A stretch of 64,000 nt of DNA from Microvirga terrae (GCF_013307435.2 NZ_CP102845.1:3594001-3658000); one strand, 5' to 3'. Shown: positions 53,271-62,188, counted from the first letter of the stretch. Notes: generated from the letters alone by a model not told the origin. Numbers and translations: made by a program.

Positions 53271-56200
53271 TCAGCGCACGGCGACCGTCGCGTGCCGCTC
53301 GATGCCGCGCCCGGCCACGGCGCTCCATTGCGCGATGCGGACGGCGAGCGCGGATTGAGGCGCGCCGAAATCGGCCGCCTCGTCGGCATGGGCGTAAAGG
53401 ACGGAGGCCTGTGGGCTGGCGAGCGTGCGCACGACCCCGTTGTCCTTGAGGATGTCGATCGCGTAGCGCTCCGCATCCTCGGCCAGCGGCACGTCGAGCG
53501 GCTCCCAGCCGTCGCCGCCCTGGCGCGTGCGGCGCGTCCATGCGAGGCGGACGCCGCCGGCCTCGTGGGTGGCCGTGACATGCACCGGGCTCAAGGGCCT
53601 GAGTGCATCCGCCCCCGCCGTCGCGATCGTTTCGGCAACCGCCGGATCCCCATGGTCCCGGCCCGAGGGACCGACGCGGTAGCGCCAGGTCCGGCCGAGA
53701 TCCTGCAGGCCCGTGGCGAGCGGTACGACAGCCTCGTCGAGTTTGACCAGAAGGGCTCCCGCCGGCACCGTGCGGCCGGCCTCGGGCTCGGACCCGGCGA
53801 GGCCGCGCAGGAAGCGCGAGAGCCGATAGCTGCGCTCGCCGATCATCTCGGCGCGCGCGGCGGCGACGATCTCCCAGCGGCCGTCCGGACCCTGCAGGGC
53901 AAAGAGGTTGCGGCCGCCGAGCACGGCCTCGTCGTCGAGGCTGCTCAGGGCTCCCGAGGAGATCTCCACGTCGAGCGTGGCGCGCGGGTCCCAGCGCCAG
54001 AGCGGACCCGGCGGGAGCGCCGTCCCGGTCCGTCCGATCACGGCCGGCAGGCCGATCACCCGGACGGGCGCGAAGCTGGCGGCATCGCCGGAACGCCAGA
54101 TCGTCATGGCGCCGGGCCAGGGATCGGCCGCGACCGCCACGTATTGCAGGGGCGCCGGATCGCCGAAGGCCGCCGGCAGGTCGAGCACCACGACCTGCGG
54201 CTTGCCGGGAACCGGCGGCGGACGCCTCACCGGTTTCTCGGCGGATGCGCCCGGCCGCTCGAACACGGCGGGTTCGACCGCGCGCGTGCTGACCTTGCGC
54301 GTCGCCCCGTCGGCGATGCGCGTGATGCGATGCAGTTTGGGACCCGCATCGGTGGGAAGCGCGATCACGTCGCCCGGCTCCAGGTCGAGCCGCCGCGGCG
54401 ACAGCTCGAACTCGGCGCCCTCGCGCCCGGCCCACAGGTCCTGAAGCCAGGTCTCGGCGAGGCGCTGCGCCTCCGCCCGGCGGGTGACGACGGCGCTGTC
54501 CGCCCTCGCCTCCCGGCGGCTCGCACCGGACAGGCGCCGCGACGCCACGGAGGCGCGGCGATAGTCGGTGTCGCCTTCGATGAATCCGATCTCCACCTGC
54601 TGCGGCAGCTCGGTTTCCTGGGCGCGGGTGAGCGTGAGCGACGGCCCCCGTTCGCCGAGCACGAGATCGTCCTTGGTCAGTTGGACGACGGCCCGGCCGC
54701 CGCGCCCCTGCCACGCGACGGCACCGCCGCGCGCCACGGCATCGACGCCGAAGAGACGCAGCAGCGGCTCGAGCGCGCCGCGCACGGACATGGGCCGGTC
54801 GATCACGTAGCCGTCGACGAAACCGTCGACGGGAATGGTGCCCGGAGCGGCAAACCCGTAATCGCGCAGGATGCGCGCGATGAGGCGGTCGAGAGTCGCG
54901 CCCTCGATCCGTCCGGTGATCCAGTGACCCGTCTCCCAGTTTCGGCCGTCCGACCACACGGTGTCGAAATCGGGAAAGGCCGGATAGGGCCGCGCATCCC
55001 AGGCCCAGACGAAAACGCTGTCCGGATCGACCATGCGCCCGCCATAGAACGGGGACGTCGGATTGTACTCCGGTGAGAAGCCCCTCTGGGCCGGATCGAA
55101 GCGCGAGAGAATGGCCTCGAGCGTACGCGCCTGAGCGAGATCGTCGCGCACGCCGCGGGAGAACGGCGGATAGGCGGATTCCGAGGATTTCGGATCGGGA
55201 AACACGTTGGGGCCGTTCGGCCCCTTGTCCACCGCGGGCACGCCGATCTCGGTGAGCCAGATCGGCTTCGCGTGCGGCTGCCACGGGGTCGCGCCGGTCT
55301 CGACGCCGTTCACGCGCTCCACGTGCCGGTTCGACCACCACGAGACGAGATCCTTGGCGCGGAAGACCCACGGCTTGCCGTGCGCGCCGTCCGTGATGGG
55401 CCGGCGGACCTGCGCGGCCCGCTCGGACGCATCGGCATAGTACCAGTCGAACGCTTCGCCGCCGCCGAGGCGCGCGCGCAGGTAATCGACGTCGTAGACG
55501 CTGCGGGCGGCGGAGAGATCCGCGTGACCCGGACCGTCGCGCCAGTCCGCAATCGGCGGGTAGTAGTCGATGCCGACCGCATCGATGGCGGAGCTGGCGA
55601 AGAGCGGGTCGAGGGGAAAGCGCACCTCGTCGCCGCCGTCGAGAACATGCGCGCCGTATTCCGTCCAGTCGGCCGCATAGACGATCTTCGTGGAGGCGCG
55701 CAGGACATCGCGCGCCTGCCCGGCCAGCGCCTTGAGCCGCGCCACGGCCGGATAGATGCCCGATGCGGAGCGCACGCGGGTCAGGCCCACGAGCTCGCTG
55801 CCGAGGATGAAGCCGTGAACGCCGCCGGCTTCTTCGGCCAGGTTCGCGTAATGAAGCACCATGCGGTTGAAGCCCGCCGAGCGGGTGAACCAGCTGTCGA
55901 CCTGCACGGCGGCGGCGGCCGTGCCGTCGGGCGAGCCGCCGCGGCCCGGCGCGGGATGGCAGGTGATGCGACCGCGCCAGGGATAGGGTGCCTGCCCGGT
56001 GCCGCCGTAAGGGTCGGGCAGGTCATTGTCCTTGGGCACGTCCATCATCACGAAGGGATAGAGCACCACTTCGAGACCGCGCGCCTTCAGGTTGCGGATC
56101 AGGCGCATCACCGTCTCGTCGGACGGGGTGCCGCCATAGGCGGGAGACCCGCCGGCGAGCGACACCGCCTTCGCGGCCTCGCGCGTCACGCCCGCGACCG

Positions 56201-57128
56201 ACCAGGCGGCGCCGTCGGTCGTCTTGGTCTTCACGTCGACGCGCGGCTCGATCAGGCACGACCCGGCGCGAAGATCGTCGCCGAACCAGCTCACCACCAG
56301 CGACACGCGCTTCAGGTTGGGGCACAAAGCCTCGAGCGAATCGAGGGAGGCGGCCACGTCGGTGTCGCGCCGCATCTGGTGGCGGTTCTCCGGCCGGGTC
56401 TTGCCGAGATCGAGCACCCGCATGACGGGCAGCGTGTCGTAGCCGAACTCGCTCGCCCCGGGGATCAGGCAGACGGCCCGCACCATGCGGTTGAGGCCGT
56501 CCACCGGCCGCACCACCTCGAAGGAGAATTGCGGCACGCGGTTGCCGAAATCGGCCAGCGGCAGACGCTCGAACACCACATAGGCGAGGCCGCGATAGGC
56601 GGGCGCGTTCTGCGCGCCCTCCTTGGCGACGATCAGCGGATCGGCGCTCTGCGTCTCGCTGCCCGCATGCACGCGCATGGTGAGGGTGCTCAGATCGATC
56701 TCGCGCCCGTCGGCCCAGACGCGGCGGATGAAGGCGATGCGCCCCTCGCACAGGCCGACCGCGAGATTGGCGAAGTAGGAATAGGTGGTGGTGACGGTCT
56801 TCGGCCCGCTCATGCCCTTGCCGCCCTGGGATCCCCGGTCGACATCGGTGTTCACCGCCTCCTCGAGGCGCGTCGCCCAGATGAGCTGGCCGCCGATGCG
56901 CGCGCGGCCGTAGACCCGCGGGATCGGAGCGCCCTCCGTCGAGGTGAGCCCGTCGATGTCCTTGAGGCGCGGGCCCTCCACATGCTTGGTGGTGTCGCCC
57001 CCGAACAGCGCGTTGTCGATGGCCGCTCCCGCGAGCCCGCCGAGCGCGCGCCCGGCCATGGCCCCGAGGGGTCCGGCGATCATGCCGCCGACCGCGGCGC
57101 CGACGGTTTGCAGAACGATTGTGGCCAT
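53271..57128 (-). CDS. GTA baseplate/host-specificity protein gp15
   Basis: A 1285-residue phage tail hub protein. The N-terminal 50 residues are Gly/Ala-rich (GAAVGGMIAGPLGAMAG) as in RcGTA gp15. A TIM-barrel-like GTA domain of about 300 residues (region around YYADASERA, KPIWLTEIGVPAVDKGP and VFVWAWDARPYPAFPD) and a phage tail region follow, and the C-terminal part carries fibronectin-like beta modules. Start overlaps the gp14 stop by one base (TGATG at 57126-57130). Length matches RcGTA gp15 (about 1300). Confidence 0.93.
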   Translation of the reverse strand: MATIVLQTVGAAVGGMIAGPLGAMAGRALGGLAGAAIDNALFGGDTTKHVEGPRLKDIDGLTSTEGAPIPRVYGRARIGGQLIWATRLEEAVNTDVDRGSQGGKGMSGPKTVTTTYSYFANLAVGLCEGRIAFIRRVWADGREIDLSTLTMRVHAGSETQSADPLIVAKEGAQNAPAYRGLAYVVFERLPLADFGNRVPQFSFEVVRPVDGLNRMVRAVCLIPGASEFGYDTLPVMRVLDLGKTRPENRHQMRRDTDVAASLDSLEALCPNLKRVSLVVSWFGDDLRAGSCLIEPRVDVKTKTTDGAAWSVAGVTREAAKAVSLAGGSPAYGGTPSDETVMRLIRNLKARGLEVVLYPFVMMDVPKDNDLPDPYGGTGQAPYPWRGRITCHPAPGRGGSPDGTAAAAVQVDSWFTRSAGFNRMVLHYANLAEEAGGVHGFILGSELVGLTRVRSASGIYPAVARLKALAGQARDVLRASTKIVYAADWTEYGAHVLDGGDEVRFPLDPLFASSAIDAVGIDYYPPIADWRDGPGHADLSAARSVYDVDYLRARLGGGEAFDWYYADASERAAQVRRPITDGAHGKPWVFRAKDLVSWWSNRHVERVNGVETGATPWQPHAKPIWLTEIGVPAVDKGPNGPNVFPDPKSSESAYPPFSRGVRDDLAQARTLEAILSRFDPAQRGFSPEYNPTSPFYGGRMVDPDSVFVWAWDARPYPAFPDFDTVWSDGRNWETGHWITGRIEGATLDRLIARILRDYGFAAPGTIPVDGFVDGYVIDRPMSVRGALEPLLRLFGVDAVARGGAVAWQGRGGRAVVQLTKDDLVLGERGPSLTLTRAQETELPQQVEIGFIEGDTDYRRASVASRRLSGASRREARADSAVVTRRAEAQRLAETWLQDLWAGREGAEFELSPRRLDLEPGDVIALPTDAGPKLHRITRIADGATRKVSTRAVEPAVFERPGASAEKPVRRPPPVPGKPQVVVLDLPAAFGDPAPLQYVAVAADPWPGAMTIWRSGDAASFAPVRVIGLPAVIGRTGTALPPGPLWRWDPRATLDVEISSGALSSLDDEAVLGGRNLFALQGPDGRWEIVAAARAEMIGERSYRLSRFLRGLAGSEPEAGRTVPAGALLVKLDEAVVPLATGLQDLGRTWRYRVGPSGRDHGDPAVAETIATAGADALRPLSPVHVTATHEAGGVRLAWTRRTRQGGDGWEPLDVPLAEDAERYAIDILKDNGVVRTLASPQASVLYAHADEAADFGAPQSALAVRIAQWSAVAGRGIERHATVAVR

Positions 57129-57556
57129 CAGTTCGTATCCGGAAAGCGAAAGGCATGGGCGAGGTGTCGCCGCCACCAGGGATGGAACGTCACCTCGGCG
57201 ACCGACGCGCCGTCATGGGCGTGGATCATCGTGTCGCGTGAAGCGGCAATGGCGCAGTGCTTGGCCGGCATAGCGGCGCGCCAGCGGAACAGCAGCACGT
57301 CGCCGGCCGCGAGGGCGTCGCGGTCGATCTCGACGAGGTGTCGTCGCGCGGCGGCAAGCAGCGTGTCGGCGCCCGCCTCCGCCCAGTCGGGCGAATACGG
57401 CGGCGGCATTTCGGGCTCGCGGCCCATGACGCCGCGCCAGACGCCGCGCAGCAGGCCGAGGCAGTCGCAGCCCACGCCCTTGAGCGAGGCCTGGTGGCGG
57501 TACGGCGTGCCGATCCACGAGCGGGCCTCGGCGAGGATGAGATGGGGTTGGGGCAT
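57128..57556 (-). CDS. GTA gp14, NlpC/P60 peptidase
   Basis: A 142-residue cell-wall peptidase of the tail tip. The catalytic Cys lies in GVGCDCLGLLRG, and the His in KHCAIAAS. It would cut peptidoglycan to let DNA enter the recipient. The ATG at 57556 fits the short GTA form; longer frames run through a repeat. Confidence 0.9.
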   Translation of the reverse strand: MPQPHLILAEARSWIGTPYRHQASLKGVGCDCLGLLRGVWRGVMGREPEMPPPYSPDWAEAGADTLLAAARRHLVEIDRDALAAGDVLLFRWRAAMPAKHCAIAASRDTMIHAHDGASVAEVTFHPWWRRHLAHAFRFPDTN

Positions 57557-57631
57557 CGTGATATTCGCAACAGCTGTTCGAACGAACGAAGAAGGATGCG
57601 CTGATTCAGGTCGCCGCCAACGACGCCCTCG

Positions 57632-57749
57632 CGTCATCACCGGCCCTGAACCCTCGACGTCATCACCGGGCTTGTCCCGGTGATCCCGATTGCTTGAGGC
57701 GCCGCGCCCCTCCGTATCGAGATGGCCGGCACGAGGCCGGCCATGACGG
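57632..57749. repeat. Paired-hairpin intergenic repeat, copies 8a/8b
   Basis: A half unit (57632-57648) is followed by a full unit (57658-57749) with GTCATCACCGGGCTTGTCCC on the left and GAGATGGCCGGCACGAGGCC then GGCCATGACG on the right. It separates gp14 from gp13. Confidence 0.85.
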
Positions 57750-57774
57750 GCAGGTTGCGACCCGGCGACGCCCC

Positions 57775-58665
57775 TCACCGGAAGAAGCTGCCGCCGTCCA
57801 GGCCGGGCTCGCCCTGCTGCGGCATGCGGATGATGAAGTCGTTGCCGGGCATGTGCGGAAAGCCGCGGAAGTTCACCGCGTTCCGGAACTTCGCCCGGCA
57901 TGTCCCATGGGTCTTGTCGCAGCCGGCCGTGACCCGGAACGTGTCGCCGATCCTGATGGGCTGTGGGGCGCGCTGCCACAGGTCGAATGTATCTGTCCCG
58001 CCCGTGGCGCGATGGACCTTGATCTCGACCGACAGACCGGCATTGTCGCCGCTCGTCCACGTGAGCTGGCCCGCCGTGCACCATCCGTCGGCGAAACCGA
58101 TGCCGGAGGCCGCGAGGGTCAGGGCCCCGTCGGTCGCCGCGACGGCGCCGGTCGCGGAATGGCGCGACGACGACAGATCGATCCCGCACCGCGCATCGCC
58201 GAGATCGGCCGCGCAGGTGGCGCGGAACAGGCGCCCGCGCTCTTCGTCGAACCGGTGCATGAGGCCCCTCACCTCGGCCACGAAGCCGCCATCGGCGCGG
58301 CGGATCTCGCCGATGGAGCCGACGTCGAGGAGCAGGCGCTCGTCCACGTTGCTCCAGTTGACGAGCCAGGTCTCGACGCCGGCATCGTCGTAGAGGCCCG
58401 ACGCGATGTCGTCCTCGGTGAGCCCGGCCGACACGAGCGCGCCCGACACCTCGCCGCCGCCGACCGCGAAGCCGAGCTCCGCCGTCACCTCGGCGGCCTC
58501 GAGCCCGGTGCGGGCCGCGTAGATCGTCCCGCCGAAGGCGAGGTCGCGGTCGTGATCGGTGAAGCCGAAGGCCGCGCCGTCGCGCCGCACGAGCCTCCAG
58601 CAATGGCACAGATTCGTGGCCCCGCCGGCCAGATGGGCGGAGAGGTTTTGGGAAATGGGACGCAT
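57775..58665 (-). CDS. GTA gp13, DUF2163 tail protein
   Basis: A 296-residue DUF2163 protein of the distal tail. Family pattern seen: CHCWRLVRRDGAAFGFTDHDRDL, NWSNVDERLLLDVGSIGEI, the ATCAADLGDARCGIDL core with cysteines, and the C-terminal AGCDKTHGTCRAKFRNAVNFRGF-type end, where further cysteines could bind Fe-S as reported for RcGTA gp13. Length as usual (about 295). Confidence 0.93.
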   Translation of the reverse strand: MRPISQNLSAHLAGGATNLCHCWRLVRRDGAAFGFTDHDRDLAFGGTIYAARTGLEAAEVTAELGFAVGGGEVSGALVSAGLTEDDIASGLYDDAGVETWLVNWSNVDERLLLDVGSIGEIRRADGGFVAEVRGLMHRFDEERGRLFRATCAADLGDARCGIDLSSSRHSATGAVAATDGALTLAASGIGFADGWCTAGQLTWTSGDNAGLSVEIKVHRATGGTDTFDLWQRAPQPIRIGDTFRVTAGCDKTHGTCRAKFRNAVNFRGFPHMPGNDFIIRMPQQGEPGLDGGSFFR

Positions 58666-58709
58666 GGGGATTCTGATCTTTATTGGGGCGATGTCCGCGA
58701 TCTCAGCAC

Positions 58710-58799
58710 GTCATGGCCGGCCTTGTGCCGGCCATCCCGATCGATTGAAACGCCGCACCCATCGGGATCGGGATCACCGGCACAGGGCCGGTGATGACG
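58710..58799. repeat. Paired-hairpin intergenic repeat, copy 9
   Basis: The left arm is GTCATGGCCGGCCTTGTGCC then GGCCATCCCG; the right arm is GGGATCACCGGCACAGGGCC then GGTGATGACG. It lies between gp13 and gp12. Confidence 0.85.
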
Positions 58800-58809
58800 T
58801 GGAGGGTGT

Positions 58810-59448
58810 CTAAGGCACGATCTCGACCAGCGGGATCTGCGGGATGTCGCCGGCCTCGAAGGCCGAGAGGTCGATGTCGAGCTCGTCCGTGTCGAACCGC
58901 ACCGGCACGTCGAAGGTGAAGCCGGCCGTCACGATGGCGCCGGCGCGCGGCGGCGCCGTGAAGGTCACGAGACCTGTGGTCGGATCGCAGTTGAAGCCCG
59001 ACCCGACGGCCTGCTCGATCCCGTCGAGCGCCACCCGGACGGTGCCGCCGACCGGCTTGGCGATGGGGCGGCTGTAGGGCGCAAACGACGCCCCGTAGAT
59101 TTTCACCAGCGGGAAGCCGGCGGTCTGCCCGTCGCCGGTGCCGATGCGCTGGTCGAGGGGCGTCGGCTCCTTGGAGGGCGGGCCGGAGCGCCAGTCGGTG
59201 CGGTCGCGGAAGCGGAACCCATAGAGCCGGCCGCGCCGCTCCTCGAAGAAGGCGATCACCGCGTGCAGCGCGTCGACGGTCCGGACGCCGAGACCCGCAT
59301 CGTAGCGGCGCCGGGACCCGGCCCAGCGGCTGTTGCGGTGCTCGCGGCCGGACGCGAGCGTGACGATGTCGGTCCGCCGCACCGGCCCGCCGCGGCCGCC
59401 GAGGCCCACGTCGAGGGGAAAGCGGACCTCGTGGAAGTCTGAGGCCAT
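58810..59448 (-). CDS. GTA gp12, DUF2460 distal tail protein
   Basis: A 212-residue DUF2460 protein with the start ASDFHEVRFPLDVGLGGRGGP, then RRTDIVTLASGREHRN, and WAGSRRRYDAG, all strongly conserved in GTA gp12. It forms the distal tail ring. ATG at 59448 gives the normal length. A plus-strand DUF465 gene lies upstream, divergently, in place of gp11 directly. Confidence 0.94.
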   Translation of the reverse strand: MASDFHEVRFPLDVGLGGRGGPVRRTDIVTLASGREHRNSRWAGSRRRYDAGLGVRTVDALHAVIAFFEERRGRLYGFRFRDRTDWRSGPPSKEPTPLDQRIGTGDGQTAGFPLVKIYGASFAPYSRPIAKPVGGTVRVALDGIEQAVGSGFNCDPTTGLVTFTAPPRAGAIVTAGFTFDVPVRFDTDELDIDLSAFEAGDIPQIPLVEIVP

Positions 59449-59531
59449 GGTCGGTCCTGCTGCAATGTGAAACGAAAGAACCGGGGTGGCGTTGACGGTG
59501 CGAACCCCGAACGGCACGGAGGCCACTGGCG

Positions 59532-59777
59532 ATGAGCAACGCTCCCAACGACCTCGCGGAGGATTTCCCCGACAAGCGCGAGCGGATCCACCAGCTCAAG
59601 ACGAGCGACAACCACTTCGCGCGGCTCTACGACGAGTACGATGAGCTCAACCGCACCATCCACCGGATCGAGACCCGGGTGGAGCCCCAGTCCGAGGACG
59701 CCGAGGAGGAGCTCAAGCGCCGCCGCCTGAAGATCAAGGACGAGATCATGGCGATGCTCGACGGCGCGGGCGGGTGA
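59532..59777 (+). CDS. YdcH/DUF465 family small protein
   Basis: An 81-residue coiled-coil protein. The family pattern is FPDKRERIHQLKTSDNHFARL, then YDELNRTIHRIE and LKRRRLKIKDEIMAML. GGAGG lies eight bases before the ATG. Function unknown. It is on the plus strand within a minus-strand GTA cluster, between gp12 and gp11, so it is not part of the same transcript. Confidence 0.88.
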   Translation: MSNAPNDLAEDFPDKRERIHQLKTSDNHFARLYDEYDELNRTIHRIETRVEPQSEDAEEELKRRRLKIKDEIMAMLDGAGG

Positions 59778-59790
59778 GCCCGACACTCTT

Positions 59791-59842
59791 CAGCGCGGCG
59801 CTTTCCTGATCGGGATGGCCGGGACAGGACCGAGCATGACGG
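59791..59842. repeat. Half copy of the intergenic repeat, copy 10
   Basis: Only the spacer (CGCGGCGCTTTCCTGA) and the right arm (CGGGATGGCCGGGACAGGAC then GCATGACG) remain. It lies between DUF465 and gp11. Confidence 0.75.
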
Positions 59843-59861
59843 GCGGAGGCCCCGAGAGCCC

Positions 59862-60542
59862 CTACATGCCGCGCTGGCCGCGGGCCACGGCCCGGGCGAG
59901 CGCCGCCGAGACCTGGGCCTCGGAGCGGCGGAAGCTGTCCGCGTCGGGGGTCGAGACGTTGACCGTCACGGAGACCGGCCGCCCGCCGCTCCCGCCCGCG
60001 CGCACGCCGAGCCGCCCGTCGGGCCCGCGCGCCAGCGGCATCACCGCCTCGGCGCCGCGCTCGCCCATGAGGCCGAGACCGCGTCCCATTGGGAAATAGG
60101 TCGGCGCGCCGACCACGCCGCCTTGCGCGAACGGCATCACCAGGCCGCGCGAGACCACGCCGCCCTGCGCGAAGGCCGGGCCGCCGCCGAAGAGCGAGCC
60201 CAGGATCGAGCCCAGCCCCTTGGTGAGACCGCCGATGAGCCCGCCCCCGTCGAGGGGCAGCGAGCTCCCGAGCGCCCCCGTCATCATGCCCTTCACGCTC
60301 TGGCTCAGGGCCGTCTGCAGGGGCGCGAGCGCCAGGCGCAACCCCGTTTCCACAAGGGATTGGCGCACGGACTTGAGAACGTTATCAAATTTCTTGCCTT
60401 CCGCGACATTCTTGGCGAAAGCATTGGACAGGGAATCGCCGAATTTGTCGGAGAGGCCTATGAGAGTGGTGAGCTGGCGCTTGCGGTCGTCCTCTACGCT
60501 ATTGTTGGCCGCGATGGGGCTTTTGGCAGGGTTGTCGCTCAA
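59862..60542 (-). CDS. GTA gp11, tail tape-measure protein
   Basis: A 226-residue protein. It has helical residues 1-100 with RKRQLTTLIGLSDKFGDSLSNAF and FDNVLKSVRQSLVETGLRLA, then a Gly-rich hydrophobic part (GLIGGLTKGLGSILGSLFGG) and the phage tail C-terminal block PMGRGLGLMGERGAEAVMPL. The TTG at 60542 was chosen since AAGGAGG precedes it by five bases and no suitable ATG exists. Length is close to RcGTA gp11 (219). A partial second 5' copy lies at 60681-60881. Confidence 0.85.
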   Translation of the reverse strand: MSDNPAKSPIAANNSVEDDRKRQLTTLIGLSDKFGDSLSNAFAKNVAEGKKFDNVLKSVRQSLVETGLRLALAPLQTALSQSVKGMMTGALGSSLPLDGGGLIGGLTKGLGSILGSLFGGGPAFAQGGVVSRGLVMPFAQGGVVGAPTYFPMGRGLGLMGERGAEAVMPLARGPDGRLGVRAGGSGGRPVSVTVNVSTPDADSFRRSEAQVSAALARAVARGQRGM

Positions 60543-60819
60543 ACGAGCCTCCTTGATCTTCCTCTGCGCAGGTCTGACGCTCACTGCACCAGCCTGTGTG
60601 CCGAGCCGTCCACCTGACGATGTCTTCGACATCGGAAGCATCAGCGCCGCGCAATGGTCGAAGATGCAGAACGAATGCGACTACGAAGCGACAAAGGCCG
60701 TCGCATCGCAGAAGCCAGGTCCGGTCCGCCATTTGGATTGGCGGAACGTCTTCTTCAAATGCTTGGCGCTGAGAGGTGCAAAGCACCTCGGAACGACAAA
60801 CGATTTCCCGGATGCATGA
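60514..60819 (+). CDS. Small lipoprotein inserted within the GTA cluster
   Basis: A 101-residue protein with a lipoprotein signal: SLKRASLIFLCAGLTLTAPAC, with the lipobox LTAPAC and Cys28 (from the ATG). The mature part has QNECDYEATKAVAS and FKCLALRGAKHLG, a Cys-x-Y-E-A and C-x-x-L-R-G pattern I associate with small lipoproteins of this order. The start could also be the TTG at 60532. It is on the plus strand and its 5' end overlaps gp11 by 29 bases on the opposite strand. Confidence 0.7.
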   Translation: MGLLAGLSLKRASLIFLCAGLTLTAPACVPSRPPDDVFDIGSISAAQWSKMQNECDYEATKAVASQKPGPVRHLDWRNVFFKCLALRGAKHLGTTNDFPDA

Positions 60820-60881
60820 CGATCCGCGACACTATCGGAAAGGCCGATGAGCGCAGTGAGCTGGCGTGCACGGTTTTTCAC
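60681..60881 (-). pseudogene. Truncated second 5' copy of gp11
   Basis: GTG overlaps the gp10.1 stop as GTGA, as expected for a coupled gp11 start. The peptide begins with RARQLTALIGLSDSVADRHASGKSF, which matches RKRQLTTLIGLSD of intact gp11. After about 25 residues it departs into sequence antisense to the lipoprotein gene and stops after 66 residues. It is the likely original gp11 start, cut off by insertion. Confidence 0.7.
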
Positions 60882-61090
60882 GATGATGTCGTCTGGCGCG
60901 GAAGGGACTCCCTGTCCCTGATCGCGTCGCCATCCGGAAACGCCTCCATCAGGCGTCCGAGATCGCCCCGCGAGGCGGGCTCCGTCCGCCGTGCGCCGTG
61001 CAGCCCCTCCCAGGCGGCCGCGAGCTCGCGCGGCGTCGCGCGCCAGAACCCATCCGGGCTCCAGCGCAGCAGGCTCAGACCCAGGGCCAT
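60878..61090 (-). CDS. GTA gp10.1-like tail assembly chaperone, start probably disturbed
   Basis: A 70-residue reading from the first in-frame ATG. Seen: GLSLLRWSPDGFWRATPRELAAAWEGLHGA and GDLGRLMEAFPD, the pattern of the small rcc01693-type chaperone encoded between gp10 and gp11. The conserved RAFPWDDA block lies just upstream in frame but without an ATG, GTG or TTG, while an ATG in the neighbouring frame sits eight codons earlier (61122-61124). A one-base change near the start is likely. Confidence 0.65.
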   Translation of the reverse strand: MALGLSLLRWSPDGFWRATPRELAAAWEGLHGARRTEPASRGDLGRLMEAFPDGDAIRDRESLPRQTTSS

Positions 61091-61206
61091 CGCGTCGTCC
61101 CAGGGGAAGGCGCGCGGCGCGCATCCTGCGGGAGCGTCCGGACGGGCAGCGGACGAGCCGGTGCTCGTGTCTTCGACAAGCGCATCGTCCGCGACCGGGC
61201 GATGCG

Positions 61207-61539
61207 CTAGGGAGGGTTTGGCGTTTCCTCGCCTCCCCCGAAGGTCACGAGCAGAAGATCGGCGAGCGCCGCGGCGACCGGCGCGATGCCGCCGTCGAGC
61301 GGCAGCCGCGCCACCTCCTGGTCGCTCATCGCGTGACCGCCGCCGCGCAGCGCGACCGCGAGCAGGGTGACGAGATCGCGGCTCGCCAGGCGTCCGGCGC
61401 CGAAGCGTTCGGCCAGCGCCGTGAGGTCCTGGACGCCGAACGCGTCCTCGAGCTCCGCGAGCGCGCCGAGCGTCAGGCAGAGGGTGTAGCACGTGTCGCC
61501 GATCTGCAGCGCCACCTCGCCCCGTCGTCTGTTGGGCAT
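61207..61539 (-). CDS. GTA gp10 family protein
   Basis: A 110-residue protein of the gene-transfer-agent gp10 family. It starts MPNRRRGEVALQIGDTCY, with LCLTLGALAELEDAFGV and LLAVALRGGGHAMSDQEVA, a pattern shared by tail tube-associated gp10. Starts at ATG 61539. Separated from gp9 by about 90 bases containing a short repeat remnant (61576-61594). Confidence 0.9.
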   Translation of the reverse strand: MPNRRRGEVALQIGDTCYTLCLTLGALAELEDAFGVQDLTALAERFGAGRLASRDLVTLLAVALRGGGHAMSDQEVARLPLDGGIAPVAAALADLLLVTFGGGEETPNPP

Positions 61540-61628
61540 CGTGTGTTCCTTGGTGTGGATTATCGTCCCTGTCAGGTCATGGCCGGTGATGACGTCGGTA
61601 GCGAGATGCATGCGGAGGGTCCGCCCGC

Positions 61629-62039
61629 TCACAGCGCCACGAACGCGAGCGCGCCGGCGGATTCGATGCCCATCTCGAACGTCACCTCGCCGGCATGGTC
61701 GCCGCGATATTCCAGGCTCGTGACCTGGAACGGCCCCTCGATGCGGCCGAAATCCGGGATGACGATCTGATAGATCAGAATGTCCCTGTCGAAGAAGACC
61801 TGGCGCATGCGCGTGTCGGACGCCTCGTCCTTGAACACGCCGGAGCCGGAGATGGACGCGCGGCGCACGCCGGCGCCGGCGAGCAGCTCGCGCCAGCGCC
61901 CGGCGGATTCCGCATGGGTGACGTCCACGGTCTCGGCGTTGAAGGCGATCTGGCGCGTGCGCAGCCCCGCCACGGTGACGAAGCCGCTGCTGCCGTCGCC
62001 GATCTTGATGAGCAGGTCCTTGCCCTTCTGAGCAGGCAT
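61629..62039 (-). CDS. GTA gp9, major tail protein
   Basis: A 136-residue tail tube protein of the TIGR02126 type. Pattern: GKDLLIKIGDGSSGFVTVAGLR, then TVDVTHAESAGRWRELLAGAG, RRASISGSGVFKD and LEYRGDHAGEVTFEMGIESAGAL. Starts at ATG 62039 after a repeat region. Confidence 0.95.
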   Translation of the reverse strand: MPAQKGKDLLIKIGDGSSGFVTVAGLRTRQIAFNAETVDVTHAESAGRWRELLAGAGVRRASISGSGVFKDEASDTRMRQVFFDRDILIYQIVIPDFGRIEGPFQVTSLEYRGDHAGEVTFEMGIESAGALAFVAL

Positions 62040-62098
62040 GGGATGTCCTTTGTCGAATGAGGAAAGAGGCCCTTTGCAGGCGGGAACGACACCCCCAC

Positions 62099-62188
62099 GT
62101 CATCACCGGCCTCGTGCCGGTGATCTCAGTTCTGTGAAGCGCGGCGCCTCACCGGATCGGGATGGCCGGGACAAGCCCGGCCATGACG
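62099..62188. repeat. Paired-hairpin intergenic repeat, copy 11
   Basis: The left arm is GTCATCACCGGCCTCGTGCC then GGTGATCTCA; the right arm is GGGATGGCCGGGACAAGCCC then GGCCATGACG. A further partial arm (GGTCATGACG) lies at 62219-62228. It separates gp9 from gp8. Confidence 0.85.
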
